A DNA stretch of 64,000 nt from Agelas oroides (Eukaryota > Porifera > Demospongiae > Agelasida > Agelasidae), in NCBI GenBank assembly GCA_949130485.1, contig OX422193.1:4570871-4634870 (forward strand), written 5' to 3'. Position numbers and translations under genes: made by a program. Of this stretch, positions 1 through 12,555 are shown piece after piece (the stretch's first letter is position 1; the number at the start of each line of letters is the position of its first letter). Below the pieces are notes generated by a model, which was not told where the DNA came from, ran no database searches, and was given only the letters and a program-made list of their open reading frames with translations.

Positions 1-752
1 GTGCTGTGAAGCTCGTGCAAGCCTCTTTAAGAGCCAGGAAAGATCGGGAAAGCAGTTTTCACCGCTGTTGGGGTCTTGTGAAGCTCGTACAATCTTGTGT
101 AAGTGCGGGAAATGTCTGACAAAAACGGTTTCAACAGCTGTGGAGGCCCTATGAAGTTCGTGCAAGCCTGTTTAAGTGTCCTGAAATATCTAGAAAGCAG
201 TTTTCACCATTGTGGAGGTCCTGTGAGGATCGTTCAAGCCTGTTTATGAAAGAGAGAAGACCTAGAAAGCTCTGGAAAGCGGTTTTCACCACTGTACTGC
301 TCCTGTGAAGCTCGTGTAAGCCTGTTTAAGTGTCAGGAAAGAACTAGAGAGCAGTTTTCAGCACATGAAAAATCGATAAAGCAGTATTCAGCACTGTGCA
401 GGTGCTGTGAAGCTCGTGCAAGCCTCTTTAAGAGCCAGGAAAGATCGGGAAAGCAGTTTTCACCGCTGTTGGGGTCTTGTGAAGCTCGTACAATCTTGTG
501 TAAGTGCGGGAAATGTCTGACAAAAACGGTTTCAACAGCTGTGGAGGCCCTATGAAGTTCGTGCAAGCCTGTTTAAGTGTCCTGAAAGATCTAGAAAGCA
601 GTTTTCACCATTGTGGAGGTCCTGTGAGGATCGTTCAAGCCTGTTTATGAAACAGAGAAGACCTAGAAAGCTCTGGAAAGCGGTTTTCACCACTGTACTG
701 CTCCTGTGAAGCTCGTGTAAGCCTGTTTAAGTGTCAGGAAAGAACTAGAAAG
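1..752 (+). repeat. 401-bp tandem duplication inside the satellite
   Basis: Bases 1-351 recur at 402-752 with an offset of 401 and only a few substitutions. Both copies share rare variants such as CTCTTTAAGAGCC and the CTGTTGGGGTCTTGTGAAG stretch. The junction near 350-364 joins the end of one monomer to the middle of another (CAGCACATGAAAAATCG), as expected from unequal exchange between out-of-register monomers. The left copy is cut by the window edge. Confidence 0.8.
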
Positions 753-1415
753 CAGTTTTCAGCACTGTAGAGGTCCTGTGATGCTCGTCCCAGCCTGTAT
801 CCATTCGGGAATGGTCTGAAACAGCTGTTTTAGCAGCCGTGGAGGAGCTTTGATGCACGTGCAGGCCTGTTTATGTGCCCGGAAAGATCTAGAAAGCAGT
901 TTTCATCACTGTGCAGGTGCTGTGAAGCTCGTGCAAGCCTGTTTAAGAGCCAGGAAGGATCGGGAAAGCAGTTTACACCGCTGTTGAGGTCGTGTCATGC
1001 TCGTGCAAGCCTGTTTATATGTCAGGAAAGATCGAGAAAGCAGTTTTCACAACTGTGCAGGTCCTGTGAAGCTCGTACAAGCCTGTTTAGGAGCCAGGAA
1101 AGATCTAGAAAGCAGTTTTCACAACTGTGTAGGTCCTGTGAAGCTCGTGGAAGCCTGTTTAAGTGCGGGAAACGTCTGACAAATTTAACCGCCGAGAAGG
1201 TGCTGTGAAGCTCATGCAAGCCTGTATAAGTGTCAGGAAAGATCTAGAAAGCTGTTATCACCACAGTGGAAGTCTTGTGAGGCTCGTCAAATCTGTTTAT
1301 TAGCGAGAAAAGACCTAGAAAGCAGTTTTCACCACTGTGGAGGCACTGTCAAGCTCGTCCAAGCCTGTTTAAGTGTGAGGAAAGATCTAGAAAACAGTTT
1401 TCATCACCGTAGAGG
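364..1415 (+). repeat. Segmental duplicate, copy 1 (pair at 17446-18497)
   Basis: This 1,052-bp stretch aligns without visible gaps to 17446-18497 at a constant offset of 17,082. The shared stretch covers about 14 monomers, including the same open frames starting at 873, 997 and 1022 (17955, 18079 and 18104 in the partner). The two copies are much closer to each other than to neighbouring monomers, so a block of many monomers was copied over about 17 kb. Similarity drops at both ends within one monomer. Confidence 0.8.
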
Positions 1416-4400
1416 TCGTGTGAGGCTCGTCCCTGCCAGTTTAAATGCGGGAAAGGTGTGAAACAGCTTTTTTAACCGCCGTGGAGGAGCTTTGATGCAC
1501 ATACAGGCCTGTTTGTGCCCGGAAAGATCTAGAAAGTAGTTTTCGTCACTGTGCAGGTGCTGTGAAGCTCGTGTAAGCCTCTTTAAGAGCCAGGAAAGAT
1601 CGGGAAAGCAGTTTTCACCGCTGTTGGGGTCTTGTGAAGCTCGTATGATCTTGTTTATGTGCGGGAAAGGTCTGACAAAAACGGTTTCAACCGCCGTGAA
1701 GGCCCTATGAAGGTCGTGCAAGCCTGTTTAAGTGTCCTAAAAGATCTAGAAAGCAGTTTTCACCATTGTGGAGGTCCAGTGTGGATCGTGCAAGCCTGTT
1801 TATGAACTAGAAAAGACCTAGAAAGCAGTTTTCACCACTGTGGAGGCCCTGTGAAGATAGTGCAAGCCTGTTTATGTGCAAGGAAAGTTCTGGAAAGCAG
1901 TTTTCGCCACTTTACTTCTCCTGTGAAGCTTGTGTAATCCTGTTCAAGTGTCACGAAAGAACTAGAAAGCCGTTTTCAGCAATGTAGAGTTCCTGTGAGG
2001 CTCGTCCCAGCCTGTTTCCATGCGGAAAAGGTCTGAAACAGCTGTTTTAACAGCCGTTGAGGAACTTTGGTGCACGTGCAGGCCTGTTTATGTGCCCGGA
2101 AAGATCTAGAAAGCAGTTTTCATCACTGTGCAGGTCCTGTGAAGCTCGTGCAAGGTTGTTTAAGAGCCAGGAAAGATCGGGAAAGCAGTTTATACCGCTG
2201 TTGAGGTTGTGTGAAGCTCGAGCAAGCCTGTTTATATATCAGGAAAGATCGAGAAAGCAGTTTTCACAACTGTGCAGGTCCTGTGAAGCTCGTACAAGCC
2301 TGTTTAGGAGCCAGGAAAGATCTAGAAAGCAGTTTTCACAACTGTGTAGGTCCTGTGAAGCTTGTGCAATCCTGTTTAAGTGCGGGAAACGTCTGACAAA
2401 TTTAACCGCCGAGAAAGTGCTGTGAATCTCATGCAAGCCTGTATAAGTGTCAGGAAAGATCTAGAAAGCAGTTATCACCACAGTGGAAGTCTTGTGAGGC
2501 TCGTCAAATCTGTTTATGAGCCAGAAAAGACATAGAAAACAGTTTTCATCACTGTAGAGGTCGTGTGAGGCTCGTCCCTGCCAGTTTAAATGCGGGAAAG
2601 GTGTGAAACAGCTTTTTTAACCACCGTGGAGGAGCTTTGATGCACATACAGGCCTGTTTATGTGCCCGGAAAGATCTAGAAAGTAGTTTTCGTCACTGTG
2701 CAGGTACTGTGAAGCTCGTACAAGCTTGTTTAAGAGCCAGGAAAAATCGATAAATCTGTTTTCAGCACTGTGCAGGTGCTGTGAAGCTCGTGAAAGCCTG
2801 TTTAAGAGACAGGAAAGATCGGGAAAGCAGTTTTCATCGCTGTTGAGGTCCTGTGAAGCTCGTACGATCTTGATTATATGCGGGAAAGGTCTGAGGAAAA
2901 CGGTTTCAACGGCCGTGGAGGCCCTATGAAGGTCGTGCAAGCCTGTTTAAGTGTCCGGAAAGATCTAGAAAGCAGTTTTCACCACTGTGGAGGTCCTGTG
3001 AGGATCGTGCAAGCCTGTTTATGAGCCAGAAAAGACCTAGAAAGCAGTTTTCACCACTGTGGAGGCCCTGTCAAGATAGTGCAAGCCTGTTTATGTGCGA
3101 GGAAAGTTCAGGAAAGCGGATTTCACCACTGTACTGCTGCTGTGAAGCTCGTGTAAGCCTGTTTAAGTGTCAGGAAAGAACTAGAAAGCAGTTTTCAGCA
3201 CTGTAGAGGTCCTGTGAGGCTTGTCCCAGCCTGTTTACATGCGGCAAAGGTCTGAAACAGCTGTTTTCACAGCCGTGCAGGAGCTTTCATGCACATGCAG
3301 GCATGTTTATGTGCCCGGAAAATCTAGATAGCAGTTTTCATCACCGTGAAGGTCCTGTGAAGCTCGTGCAAGCCTGTTTATGAGCCAGAAAAGACCTAGA
3401 AAGCAGTTTTCATCACTGTGGAGGCACTACAAACCTCGTCCAAGCATGTTTAAGTAACAGGAAAGATGTAGAAAGCGGTTTTCACCACTGTGCAGGTGCT
3501 GTGGAGCTCGTGCAAGCCTGTTTAAGAGCCAGGAAAGATCGAGAATGCAGTTTTCACAGCTGTGGAGATCCTGTGAAGCTCGTTCAATCTTGTGTAAGTG
3601 CGGGGAAGGTCTGACAAAAACCGTTTAAACTGCCGTGGAGGCCCTATGAAGCTCGGTCAAGCCTGTTTATGCGCCAGGAAAGATCTAGAAAGCGTTTTTC
3701 ACAACTGTGTAAGTCCTGTGAAGCTCGTGCAAGCCTGTTTATGAGCCAGAAAAGACCTTGAATGCAGTTTTCACCACTGTGGAGGCACTGCAAACTTCGT
3801 CCAATCATGTTTAAGTGACAGGAAAGATCTAGAAAGCGGTTTTCACCAATGTGAAGGTCCTGTGAAACTCGTGCAAGCCTGTTTAAGTACCAGGAAGGAT
3901 GGAGAAAGCAGTTTTCACCACTGTGGAGGTCCTGTGAGGCTCGTTCAAGACCGTTTATCTGCGTGAAAGGTCTGTCAAAGCTGGTTTAACCACAGTATAG
4001 GTCCTGTGAAGCTCGTGCAAGCCTGTTTAAGTGTCAGGAAAGATCTAGAAAACATTTTTCATCACTGTAGAGGTCGTGTGAGGCTCATCCCTGCCAGTTT
4101 AAATGCGGGCAAGATCTGAAATAGCTGTTTTAACCGCCGTGGAGGTGCTTTGAAGCACGTGCGGCCTGTTTATTTGCCAGGAAAGATCTAGTAAAAGCAG
4201 TTTTCACCACTGTGCATGGCCTGTGAAGCTCGTTCAAGCCTGTTTAAGTGCGGGAAACGTCTGACAAAACATTTTCACTCACGTGAAGGTGCTATGAGGC
4301 TCATGTCAGCCTGTTTAAATGCGGGAAAGGTGTGAAACAGCTGTTTCAACCGCCGTGGAGGAGCTTGGATACACATACAGGCTTGTTTATGTGCCTGGAA

Positions 4401-4908
4401 AGATCTAGAAAGCAGTTTTCACCACTTTGCAGGTCCTGTGAAGTTCGTGCAAGCTTGTTTAAGAGCCAGGAAAGATCGGGAAAGCAGTTTTCACTGCTGT
4501 TGAGCTCCTGTGAAGCTCGTACAATCTTGTTTAAGTGCGGGAAAGGTCAGACAAAAACTGTTTCAACCGCCGTGGAGGCCCTATGAAGGTCGTGCAAGCC
4601 TACTTAAGTGTCCGGAAAGATCTAGAAAGCAGTTTTCACCACTGTGGAGGTCCTGTGAGGATCGTGCAAGCCTGTTTATCAGCCAGAGAAGACCTAGAAA
4701 GCAGTTTTCACCACTGTGGAGGCCCTGTGAAGATAGTGCAAGCCTGTTTATGTGCAAGGAAAGTTCTGGAAAGCTGATTTCACCATTGCACTGCTCCTGT
4801 GAAGCTCGTGTAAGCCTGTTTAAGTGTCAGGAAGGAACTAGAAAGCAGTTTTCAGCACTGTAGCGGTCCTGTGAGACTCATCCCAGCCTGTTTACATGCG
4901 GGAAAGGT

Positions 4909-4956
4909 CTGAAACAGCTGTTTTAACAGCCGTGGAGGAGCTTTGATGCACGTGCA
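4909..4956 (+). promoter_or_regulatory. Paired E-box palindromes at a monomer junction (exemplar)
   Basis: The end of the class-10 monomer carries the perfect 12-bp palindrome AAACAGCTGTTT (core CAGCTG at 4915-4920). The start of the next monomer carries the perfect 10-bp palindrome TGCACGTGCA (core CACGTG at 4949-4954). The centres are 34 bp apart. The same pair recurs wherever these two classes adjoin, for example near 5.64, 7.15, 8.66, 9.37, 34.40, 41.64, 42.86 and 63.51 kb. CAGCTG and CACGTG are cores bound by bHLH proteins in animals. Binding here is inference; the palindromes and their spacing are seen directly. Confidence 0.45.
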
Positions 4957-4965
4957 GGCCTGTTT

Positions 4966-5679
4966 ATGTGCCCGGAAAGATCTAGAAAGCAGTTTTCATC
5001 ACCGTGCAGGTCCTGTGAAGCTCGTGCAAGCCTGTTTAAGAGCCAGGAAAGATCGGGAAAGCAGTTTTCACCGCTGTTGAGGTCGTGTGAAGCTCGTGCA
5101 AGCCTGTTTATATGTCAGGAAAGATTGAGAAAGCAGTTTTCACAACTGTGCAGGTCCTGTGAAGCTCGTACAAGCCTGTTTAGGAGCCAGGAAAGATCTA
5201 GAAAGCAGTTTTCACAACTGTGTAGGTCTTGTGAAGCTCGTTCAAGCCTGTTTAAGTGCAGGAAACGTCCGACAAATTTAACTGCCGAGAAGGTGCTGTG
5301 AAGCTCGTGCAAGCCTGTATAAGTGTCAGGAAAGATCTAGAAAGCAGTTATCACCACAGTGGAAGTCTTGTGAGGCTCGTCAAATCTGTTTATGAGCCAG
5401 AAAAGACCTAGAAAGCAGTTTTCACCACTGTGGAGGCCCTGTGAAGATAGTGCAAGCCTGTTTATGTGCAAGGAAAGTTCTGGAAAGCTGATTTCACCAT
5501 TGCACTGCTCCTGTGAAGCTCGTGTAAGCCTGTTTAAGTGTCAGGAAGGAACTAGAAAGCAGTTTTCAGCACTGTAGCGGTCCTGTGAGACTCATCCCAG
5601 CCTGTTTACATGCGGGAAAGGTCTGAAACAGCTGTTTTAACAGCCGTGGAGGAGCTTTGATGCACGTGCAGGCCTGTTT
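4966..5679 (+). repeat. Exemplar 10-monomer (714-bp) higher-order unit
   Basis: Reading the monomers in order from here: (1) CACGTG class with CATCACCGTGCA; (2) AAGAGCCAGG with GATCGGGAAAG; (3) TATATGTCAGG; (4) GGAGCCAGG with CACAACTGTGTA; (5) a short 67-bp monomer with CAAATTTAACTGCCGAGAA; (6) CTGTATAAGTGTCAGG with GTTATCACCACAGTGG; (7) a 71-bp monomer with CTCGTCAAATCTG; (8) AAGATAGTGCAAGCC with AAGTTCTGGAAAGC; (9) GTGTAAGCC with AAAGAACTAG; (10) the AAACAGCTGTTTT class, after which class 1 begins again. Eight 72-bp monomers plus one of 67 and one of 71 give 714. The short monomer shifts the frame and ends the open frame at 5301. Confidence 0.8.
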
Positions 5680-8600
5680 ATGTGCCCGGAAAGATCTAGA
5701 AAGCAGTTTTCATCACCGTGCAGGTCCTGTGAAGCTCGTGCAAGCCTGTTTAAGAGCCAGGAAGGATCGGGAAAGCAGTTTTCACCGCTGTTGAGGTCGT
5801 GTGAAGCTCGTGCAAGCCTGTTTATATGTCAGGAAAGATTGAGAAAGCAGTTTTCACAACTGTGCAGGTCCTGTGAAGCTCGTACAAGCCTTTTTAGGAG
5901 CCAGGAAAGATCTAGAAAGCAGTTTTCACAACTGTGTAGGTCTTGTGAAGCTAGTTCAAGCCTGTTTAAGTGCAGGAAACGTCCGACAAATTTAACTGCC
6001 GAGAAGGTGCTGTGAAGCTCGTGCAAGCCTGTATAAGTGTCAGGAAAGATCTAGAAAGCAGTTATCACCACAGTGGAAGTCTTGTGAGGCTCGTCAAATC
6101 TGTTTATGAGCCAGAAAAGACCTAGAAAGCAGTTTTCACCACTGTGGAGGCCCTGTGAAGATAGTGCAAGCCTGTTTATGTGCAAGGAAAGTTCTGGAAA
6201 GCTGATTTCACCACTGTACTGCTCCTGTGAAGCTCGTGCAAGCCTGTTTAAGTGTCAGGAAAGATCTAGAAAACAGTTTTCATCACTGTAGAGGTCGTGT
6301 GAGGCTCATCCCTGCCAGTTTAAATGCGGGCAAGATCTGAAATAGCTGTTTTAACCGCCGTGGAGGTGCTTTGAAGCACGTACGGCTTGTTTATGTGCCA
6401 GGAAAGATCTAGTAAAAGCAGTTTTCACCACTGTGCATGGCCTGTGAAGCTCGTTCAAGCCTGTTTAAGTGCGGGAAACGTCTGACAAAACCGTTTTCAC
6501 TCACGTGAAAGTGCTATGAGGCTCATGTCAGCCTGTTTAAATGCGGGAAAGGTGTGAAACAGCTGTTTCAACCGCCGTGGAGGAGCTTGGATGCACATAC
6601 AGGCCTGTTTATGTGCCTGGAAAGATCTAGAAAGCAGTTTTCACCACTTTGCAGGTCCTGTGAAGTTCGTGCAAGCTTGTTTAAGAGCCAGAAAAGATCG
6701 GGAAAGCAGTTTTCACCGCTGTTGAGCTCCTGTGAAGCTCGTACAATCTTGTTTAAGTGCGGGAAAGGTCTGACAAAAACGGTTTCAACCGCCGTGGAGG
6801 CCCTATGAAGGTCGTGCAAACCTGCTTAAGTGTCCGGAAAGACCTAGAAAGCAGTTTTCACCGCTGTGGAGGTCCTGTGAGGATCGTACAAGCCTGTTTA
6901 TGAGCCAGAAAAGACCTAGAAAGCAGTTTTCACCACTGTGGAGGCCCTGTGAAGATAGTGCAAGCCTGTTTATGTGCAAGGAAAGTTCTGGAAAGTTGAT
7001 TTGAACACTGTACTGCTCCTGTGAAGCTCGTGTAAGCCTGTTTAAGTGTCAGGAAAGAACTAGAAAGCAGTTTTCAGCACTGTAGCGGTCCTGTGAGACT
7101 CGTCCCAGCCTGTTTACATGCGGGAAAGGTCTGAAACAGCTGTTTTAACAGCCGTGGAGGAGTTTTGATGCACGTGCAGGCCTGTTTATGTGCCCGGAAA
7201 GATCTAGAAAGCAGTTTTCATCACCGTGCAGGTCCTGTGAAGCTCGTGCAAGCCTGTTTAAGAGCCAGGAAAGATCGGGAAAGCAGTTTTCACTGCTGTT
7301 GAGGTCGTGTGAAGCTCGTGCAAGCCTGTTTATATGTCAGGAAAGATTGAAAAAGCAGTTTTCACAACTGTGCAGGTCCTGTGAAGCTCGTACAAGCCTG
7401 TTTAGGAGCCAGGAAAGATCTAGAAAGCAGTTTTCACAACTGTGTAGGTCTTGTGAAGCTCGTTCAAGCCTGTTTAAGTGCAGGAAACGTCCGACAAATT
7501 TAACTGCCGAGAAGGTGCTGTGAAGCTCGTGCAAGCCTGTATAAGTGTCAGGAAAGATCTAGAAAGCAGTTATCACCACAGTGGAAGTCTTGTGAGGCTC
7601 GTCAAATCTGTTTATGAGCCAGAAAAGACCTAGAAAGCAGTTTTCACCACTGTGGAGGCCCTGTGAAGATAGTGCAAGCCTGTTTATGTGCAAGGAAAGT
7701 TCTGGAAAGCTGATTTCACCACTGTACTGCTCCTGTGAAGATCGTGCAAGCCTGTTTAAGTGTCAGGAAAGATCTAGAAAACAGTTTTCATCACTGTAGA
7801 GGTCGTGTGAGGCTCATCCCTGCCAGTTTAAATGCGGGCAAGATCTGAAACAGCTGTTTTAACCGCCGTGGAGGTGCTTTGAAGCACGTACGGCCTGTTT
7901 ATGTGCCAGGAAAGATCTAGTAAAAGCAGTTTTCACCACTGTGCATGGCCTGTGAAGCTCGTTCAAGCCTGTTTAAGTGCGGGAAACGTCTGACAAAGTC
8001 GTTTTCACTCACGTGAAGGTGCTATGAGGCTCATGTCAGCCTGTTTAAATGCGGGAAAGGTGTGAAACAGCTGTTTCAACCGCCGTGGAGGAGCTTGGAT
8101 GCACATACAGGCCTGTTTATGTGCCTGGAAAGATCTAGAAAGCAGTTTTCACCACTTTGCAGGTCCTGTGAAGTTCGTGCAAGCTTGTTTAAGAGCCAGG
8201 AAAGATTGGGAAAGCAGTTTTCACCGCTGTTGAGCTCCTGTGAAGCTCGTACAATCTTGTTTAAGTGCGGGAAAGGTCTGACAAAAACGGTTTCAACCGC
8301 CGTGGAGGCCCTATGAAGGTCGTGCAAACCTGCTTAAGTGTCCGGAAAGACCTAGAAAGCAGTTTTCACCGCTGTGGAGGTCCTGTGAGGATCGTGCAAG
8401 CCTGTTTATGAGCCAGAAAAGACCTAGAAAGCAGTTTTCACCACTGTGGAGGCTATGTGAAGATAGTGCAAGCCTGTTTATGTGCAAGGAAAGTTCTGGA
8501 AAGCTGATTTCACCACTGTACTGCTCCTGTGAAGCTCGTGTAAGCCTGTTTAAGTGTCAGGAAAGAACTAGAAAGCGGTTTTCAGCACTGTAGCGGTCCT

Positions 8601-11600
8601 GTGAGACTCGTCCCAGCCTGTTTTCATGCGGGAAAGGTCTGAAACAGCTGTTTTAACAGCCGTGGAGGAGCTTTGATGCACGTGCAGGCCTGTTTATGTG
8701 CCCAGAAAGATCTAGAAAGCAGTTTTCATCACCGTGCAGGTCCTGTGAAGCTCGTGCAAGCCTGTTTAAGAGCCAGGAAAAATCGGGAAAGCAGTTTTCA
8801 CCGCTGTTGAGGTCGTGTGAAGCTCGTGCAAGCCTGTTTATATGTCAGGAAAGATCGAGAAAGCAGTTTTCACAACTGTGCAGGTCCTGTGAAGCTCGTA
8901 CAAGCCTGTTTAGGAGCCAGGAAAGATCTAGAAAGCAGTTTTCACAACTGTGTAGGTCTTGTGAAGCTCGTTCAAGCCTGTTTAAGTGCAGGAAACGTCC
9001 GACAAATTTAACCGCCGAGAAGGTACTGTGAAGCTCGTGCAAGCCTGTATAAGTGTCAGGAAAATCAAGAAAGCCGTTATCACCACAGTGGAAGTCTTGT
9101 GAGGCTCGTCAAATCTGTTTATGAGCCAGAAAAGACCTAGAAAGCAGTTTTCACCACTGTGGAGGCCCTGTGAAGATAGTGCAAGCCTGTTTATGTGCAA
9201 GGAAAGTTCTGGAAAGCTGATTTCACCACTGTACTGCTCCTGTGAAGCTCGTGTAAGCCTGTTTATGTGTCAGGAAAGAACTAGAAAGCAGTTTTCAGCA
9301 CTGTAGAGGTCCTGTGAAGCTCGTCCCAGCCTGTTTACATGCGGGAAAGGTCTGAAACAGCTGTTTTAACAGCCGTGGAGGAGCTTTGATGCACGTGCAG
9401 GCCTGTTTATGTGCCCGGAAAGATCTAGAAAGCAGTTTTCATCACCGTGCAGGTCCTGTGAAGCTCGTGCAAGCCTGTTTAAGAGCCAGGAAAGATCGGG
9501 AAAGCAGTATTCACCGCTGTTGAGGTCGTGTGAAGCTCGTGCAAGCCTGTTTATATGTCAGGAAAGATCGAGAAAGCAGTTTTCACAACTGTGCAGGTCC
9601 TGTGAAGCTCGTACAAGCCTGTTTCGTGGCCAGAAAAGATCTAGAAAGCAGTTTTCACAACTGTGTAGGTGTTGTGAAGCTCGTACAAGCCTGTTTAAGT
9701 GCGGGAAACGTCCGACAAATTTAACCGCCGAGAAGGTGCTGTGAAGCTCGTGCAAGCCTGTATAAGTGTCAGGAAAGATCTAGAAAGGAGTTATCAACAC
9801 AGTGGAAGTCTTGTGAGGTTCGTCAAATCTGTTTATGAGCCAGAAAATACCTAGAAAGCAGTTTTCACCACTGTGGAGGCACTGTGAAGGTCGTCAAAGC
9901 CTGTTTAAGTGTCAGGAAAGATCTAGAAGACAGTTTTCATCACTGTAGAGGTCGTGTGAGGCTCGTCCCTGCCAGTTTAAATGCGGGCAAGGTCTGAAAC
10001 AGCTGTTTTAACCGCCGTGGAGGAGCTTTGAAGCACGTTCAGTCCTGTTTATGTGCCCGGAAAGATCTAGAAAGCAGTTTTCATCACCGTGCAGGTCCTG
10101 TGAAGCTCGTGCAAGCCTGTTTAAGAGCCAGGAAAGATCGGGAAAGCAGTTTTCACCACTGTTGAGGTCGTGTGAAGCTCATGCAAGCCTGTTTATATGT
10201 CAGGAAAGATCGAGAAAGCAGTTTTCACAACTGTGCAGGTCCTGTGAAGCTCGTACAAGCCTGTTTAGGAGCCAGGAAAGATCTAGAAAGCAGTTTTCAC
10301 AACTGTGTAGGTCTTGTGAAGCTCGTTCAAGCCTGTTTAAGTGCAGGAAACGTCCGACAAATTTAACTGCCGAGAAGGTGCTGTGAAGCTCGTGCAAGCC
10401 TGTATAAGTGTCAGGAAAGATCTAGAAAGCAGTTATCACCACAGTGGAAGTCTTGTGAGGCTCGTCAAATCTGTTTATGAGCCAGAAAAGACCTAGAAAG
10501 CAGTTTTCACCACTGTGGAGGCCCTGTGAAGATAGTGCAAGCCTGTTTATGTGCAAGGAAAGTTCTGGAAAGCTGATTTCACCACTGTACTGCTCCTGTG
10601 AAGCTCGTGCAAGCCTGTTTAAGTGTCAGGAAAGATCTAGAAAACAGTTTTCATCACTGTAGAGGTCGTGTGAGGCTCATCCCTGCCAGTTTAAATGCGG
10701 GCAAGATCTGAAATAGCTGTTTTAACCGCCGTGGAGGTGCTTTGAAGCACGTACGGCCTGTTTATGTGCCAGGAAAGATCTAGTAAAAGCAGTTTTCACC
10801 ACTGTGCATGGCCTGTGAAGCTCGTTCAAGCCTGTTTAAGTGCGGGAAACGTCTGACAAAGCCGTTTTCACTCACGTGAAGGTGCTATGAGACTCATGTC
10901 AGCCTGTTTAAATGCGGGAAAGGTGTGAAACAGCTGTTTCAACCGCCGTGGAGGAGCTTGGATGCACATACAGGCCTGTTTATGTGCCTGGAAAGATCTA
11001 GAAATCAGTTTTCACCACTTTGCAGGTCCTGTGAAGTTCGTGCAAGCTTGTTTAAGAGCCAGGAAAGATCGGGAAAGCAGTTTTCACCGCTGTTGAGCTC
11101 CTGTGAAGCTCGTACAATCTTGTTTAAGTGCGGGAAAGGTCTGACAAAAACGGTTTCAACCGCCGTGGAGGCCCTATGAAGGTCGTGCAAACCTGCTTAA
11201 GTGTCCGGAAAGACCTAGAAAGCAGTTTTCACCGCTGTGGAGGTCCTGTGAGGATCGTGCAAGCCTGTTTATGAGCCAGAAAAGACCTAGAAAGCAGTTT
11301 TCACCACTGTGGAGGCCATGTGAAGATAGTGCAAGCCTGTTTATGTGCAAGGAAAGTTCTGGAAAGCTGATTTCACCACTGTACTGCTGCTGTGAAGCTC
11401 GTGTAAGCCTGTTTAAGTGTCAGGAAAGAACTAGAAAGCAGTTTTCAGCACTGTAGCGGTCCTGTGAGACTCGTCCCAGCCTGTTTACATGCGGGAAAGG
11501 TCTGAAACGGCTGTTTTAACAGCCGTGGAGGAGCTTTGATGCACGTGCAGGCCTGTTTATGTGCCTGGAAAGATCTAGAAAGCAGTTTTCATCACCGTGC

Positions 11601-12373
11601 AGGTCCTGTGAAGCTCGTGCAAGCCTGTTTAAGAGCGCGGAAAGATCTAGAAAGCAGTTTTCATCACTGTGCAGGTCCTGTGAAGCTCGTGCAAGCCTGT
11701 TTAAGAGCCAGGAAAGATCGGCAAAGCAGTTTTCACCGCTGTTGAGGTCGTGTGAAGCTCGTGCAAGCCTGTTTATATGTCAGGAAAGATCGATAAAGCA
11801 GTTTTCACAACTGTGCAGGTCCTGTGAAGCTCGTACAAGCCTGTTTAGGAGCCAGGAAAGATCTAGAAAGCAGTTTTCACAACTGTGTAGGTCTTGTGAA
11901 GCTCGTTCAAGCCTGTTTAAGTGCAGGAAACGTCCGACAAATTTAACCGCCGAGAAGGTACTGTGAAGCTCGTGCAAGCCTGTATAAGTGTCAGGAAAGA
12001 TCAAGAAAGCAGTTATCACCACAGTGGAAGTCTTGTGAGGCTCGTCAAATCTGTTTATGAGCCAGAAAAGACCTAGAAAGCAGTTTTCACCACTGTGGAG
12101 GCACTGTGAAGATAGTGCAAGCCTGTTTATGTGCAAGGAAAGTTCTGGAAAGCTGATTTCACCACTGTACTGCTCCTGTGAAGCTCGTGTAAGCCTGTTT
12201 ATGTGTCAGGAAAGAACTAGAAAGCAGTTTTCAGCACTGTAGAGGTCCTGTGAGGCTCGTCCCAGCCTGTTTACATGCGGGAAAGGTCTGAAACAGCTGT
12301 TTTAACAGCCGTGGAGGAGCTTTGATGCACGTGCAGGCCTGTTTATGTGCCCGGAAAGATCTAGAAAGCAGTT

Positions 12374-12555
12374 GTACGAGCTTCACAGGACCTGCACAGT
12401 TATGAAAACTGCTTTCTCGATCTTTCCTGACATATAAACAGGCTTGCACGAGCTTCACACGACCTCAACAGCGGTGAATACTGCTTTGCCGATCTTTCCT
12501 GGCTCTTAAACAGGCTTGCACGAGCTTCACAGAACCTGCACGGTGATGAAAACTG
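12374..12555 (-). repeat. Inverted satellite segment (about 182 bp, 2.5 monomers)
   Basis: In the middle of a forward array the sequence switches strand after GATCTAGAAAGCAGTT. It reads as the reverse complement of satellite up to GATGAAAACTG, then returns to forward orientation at CCTGTTTCGGAGCC. Its reverse complement matches the stretch beginning near 9436 with about three differences, including a rare CAGTATTCACC variant in place of CAGTTTTCACC. The flanks match the same HOR copy, so this looks like an in-place inversion of part of a unit of the 9409-9744 type. These are the only inverted monomers I found in the window. It creates a spurious minus-strand open frame at 12400-12693. Confidence 0.85.

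Larger units (their letters stand above)
4859..12373 (+). repeat. 714-bp and 1,508-bp higher-order repeat domain
   Basis: The monomer class starting with the TGCACGTGCA palindrome recurs with its frame starts at 4966, 5680, 7188, 8696, 9409, 10051 and 11559, giving spacings of 714, 1508, 1508, 713, 642 and 1508 bp. A second class recurs at 6554 and 8062, also 1508 apart. The 1,508-bp unit is about 21 monomers, and it contains the ten-monomer 714-bp unit plus about eleven others. The 642-bp spacing is 72 bp shorter than 714, which fits loss of one monomer. Copies look nearly identical by eye. This is the most homogeneous large domain in the window and probably amplified recently by unequal exchange or gene conversion. 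Confidence 0.85.

Noticed and set aside
873-1208. Cysteine-containing repeats (CEARASLF, FKCGKRL) as C2H2 zinc fingers
   Set aside because: The period is 24 residues rather than about 28, the histidine pair is missing, cysteine spacing is wrong, and the opposite strand is equally open. It is a satellite frame.
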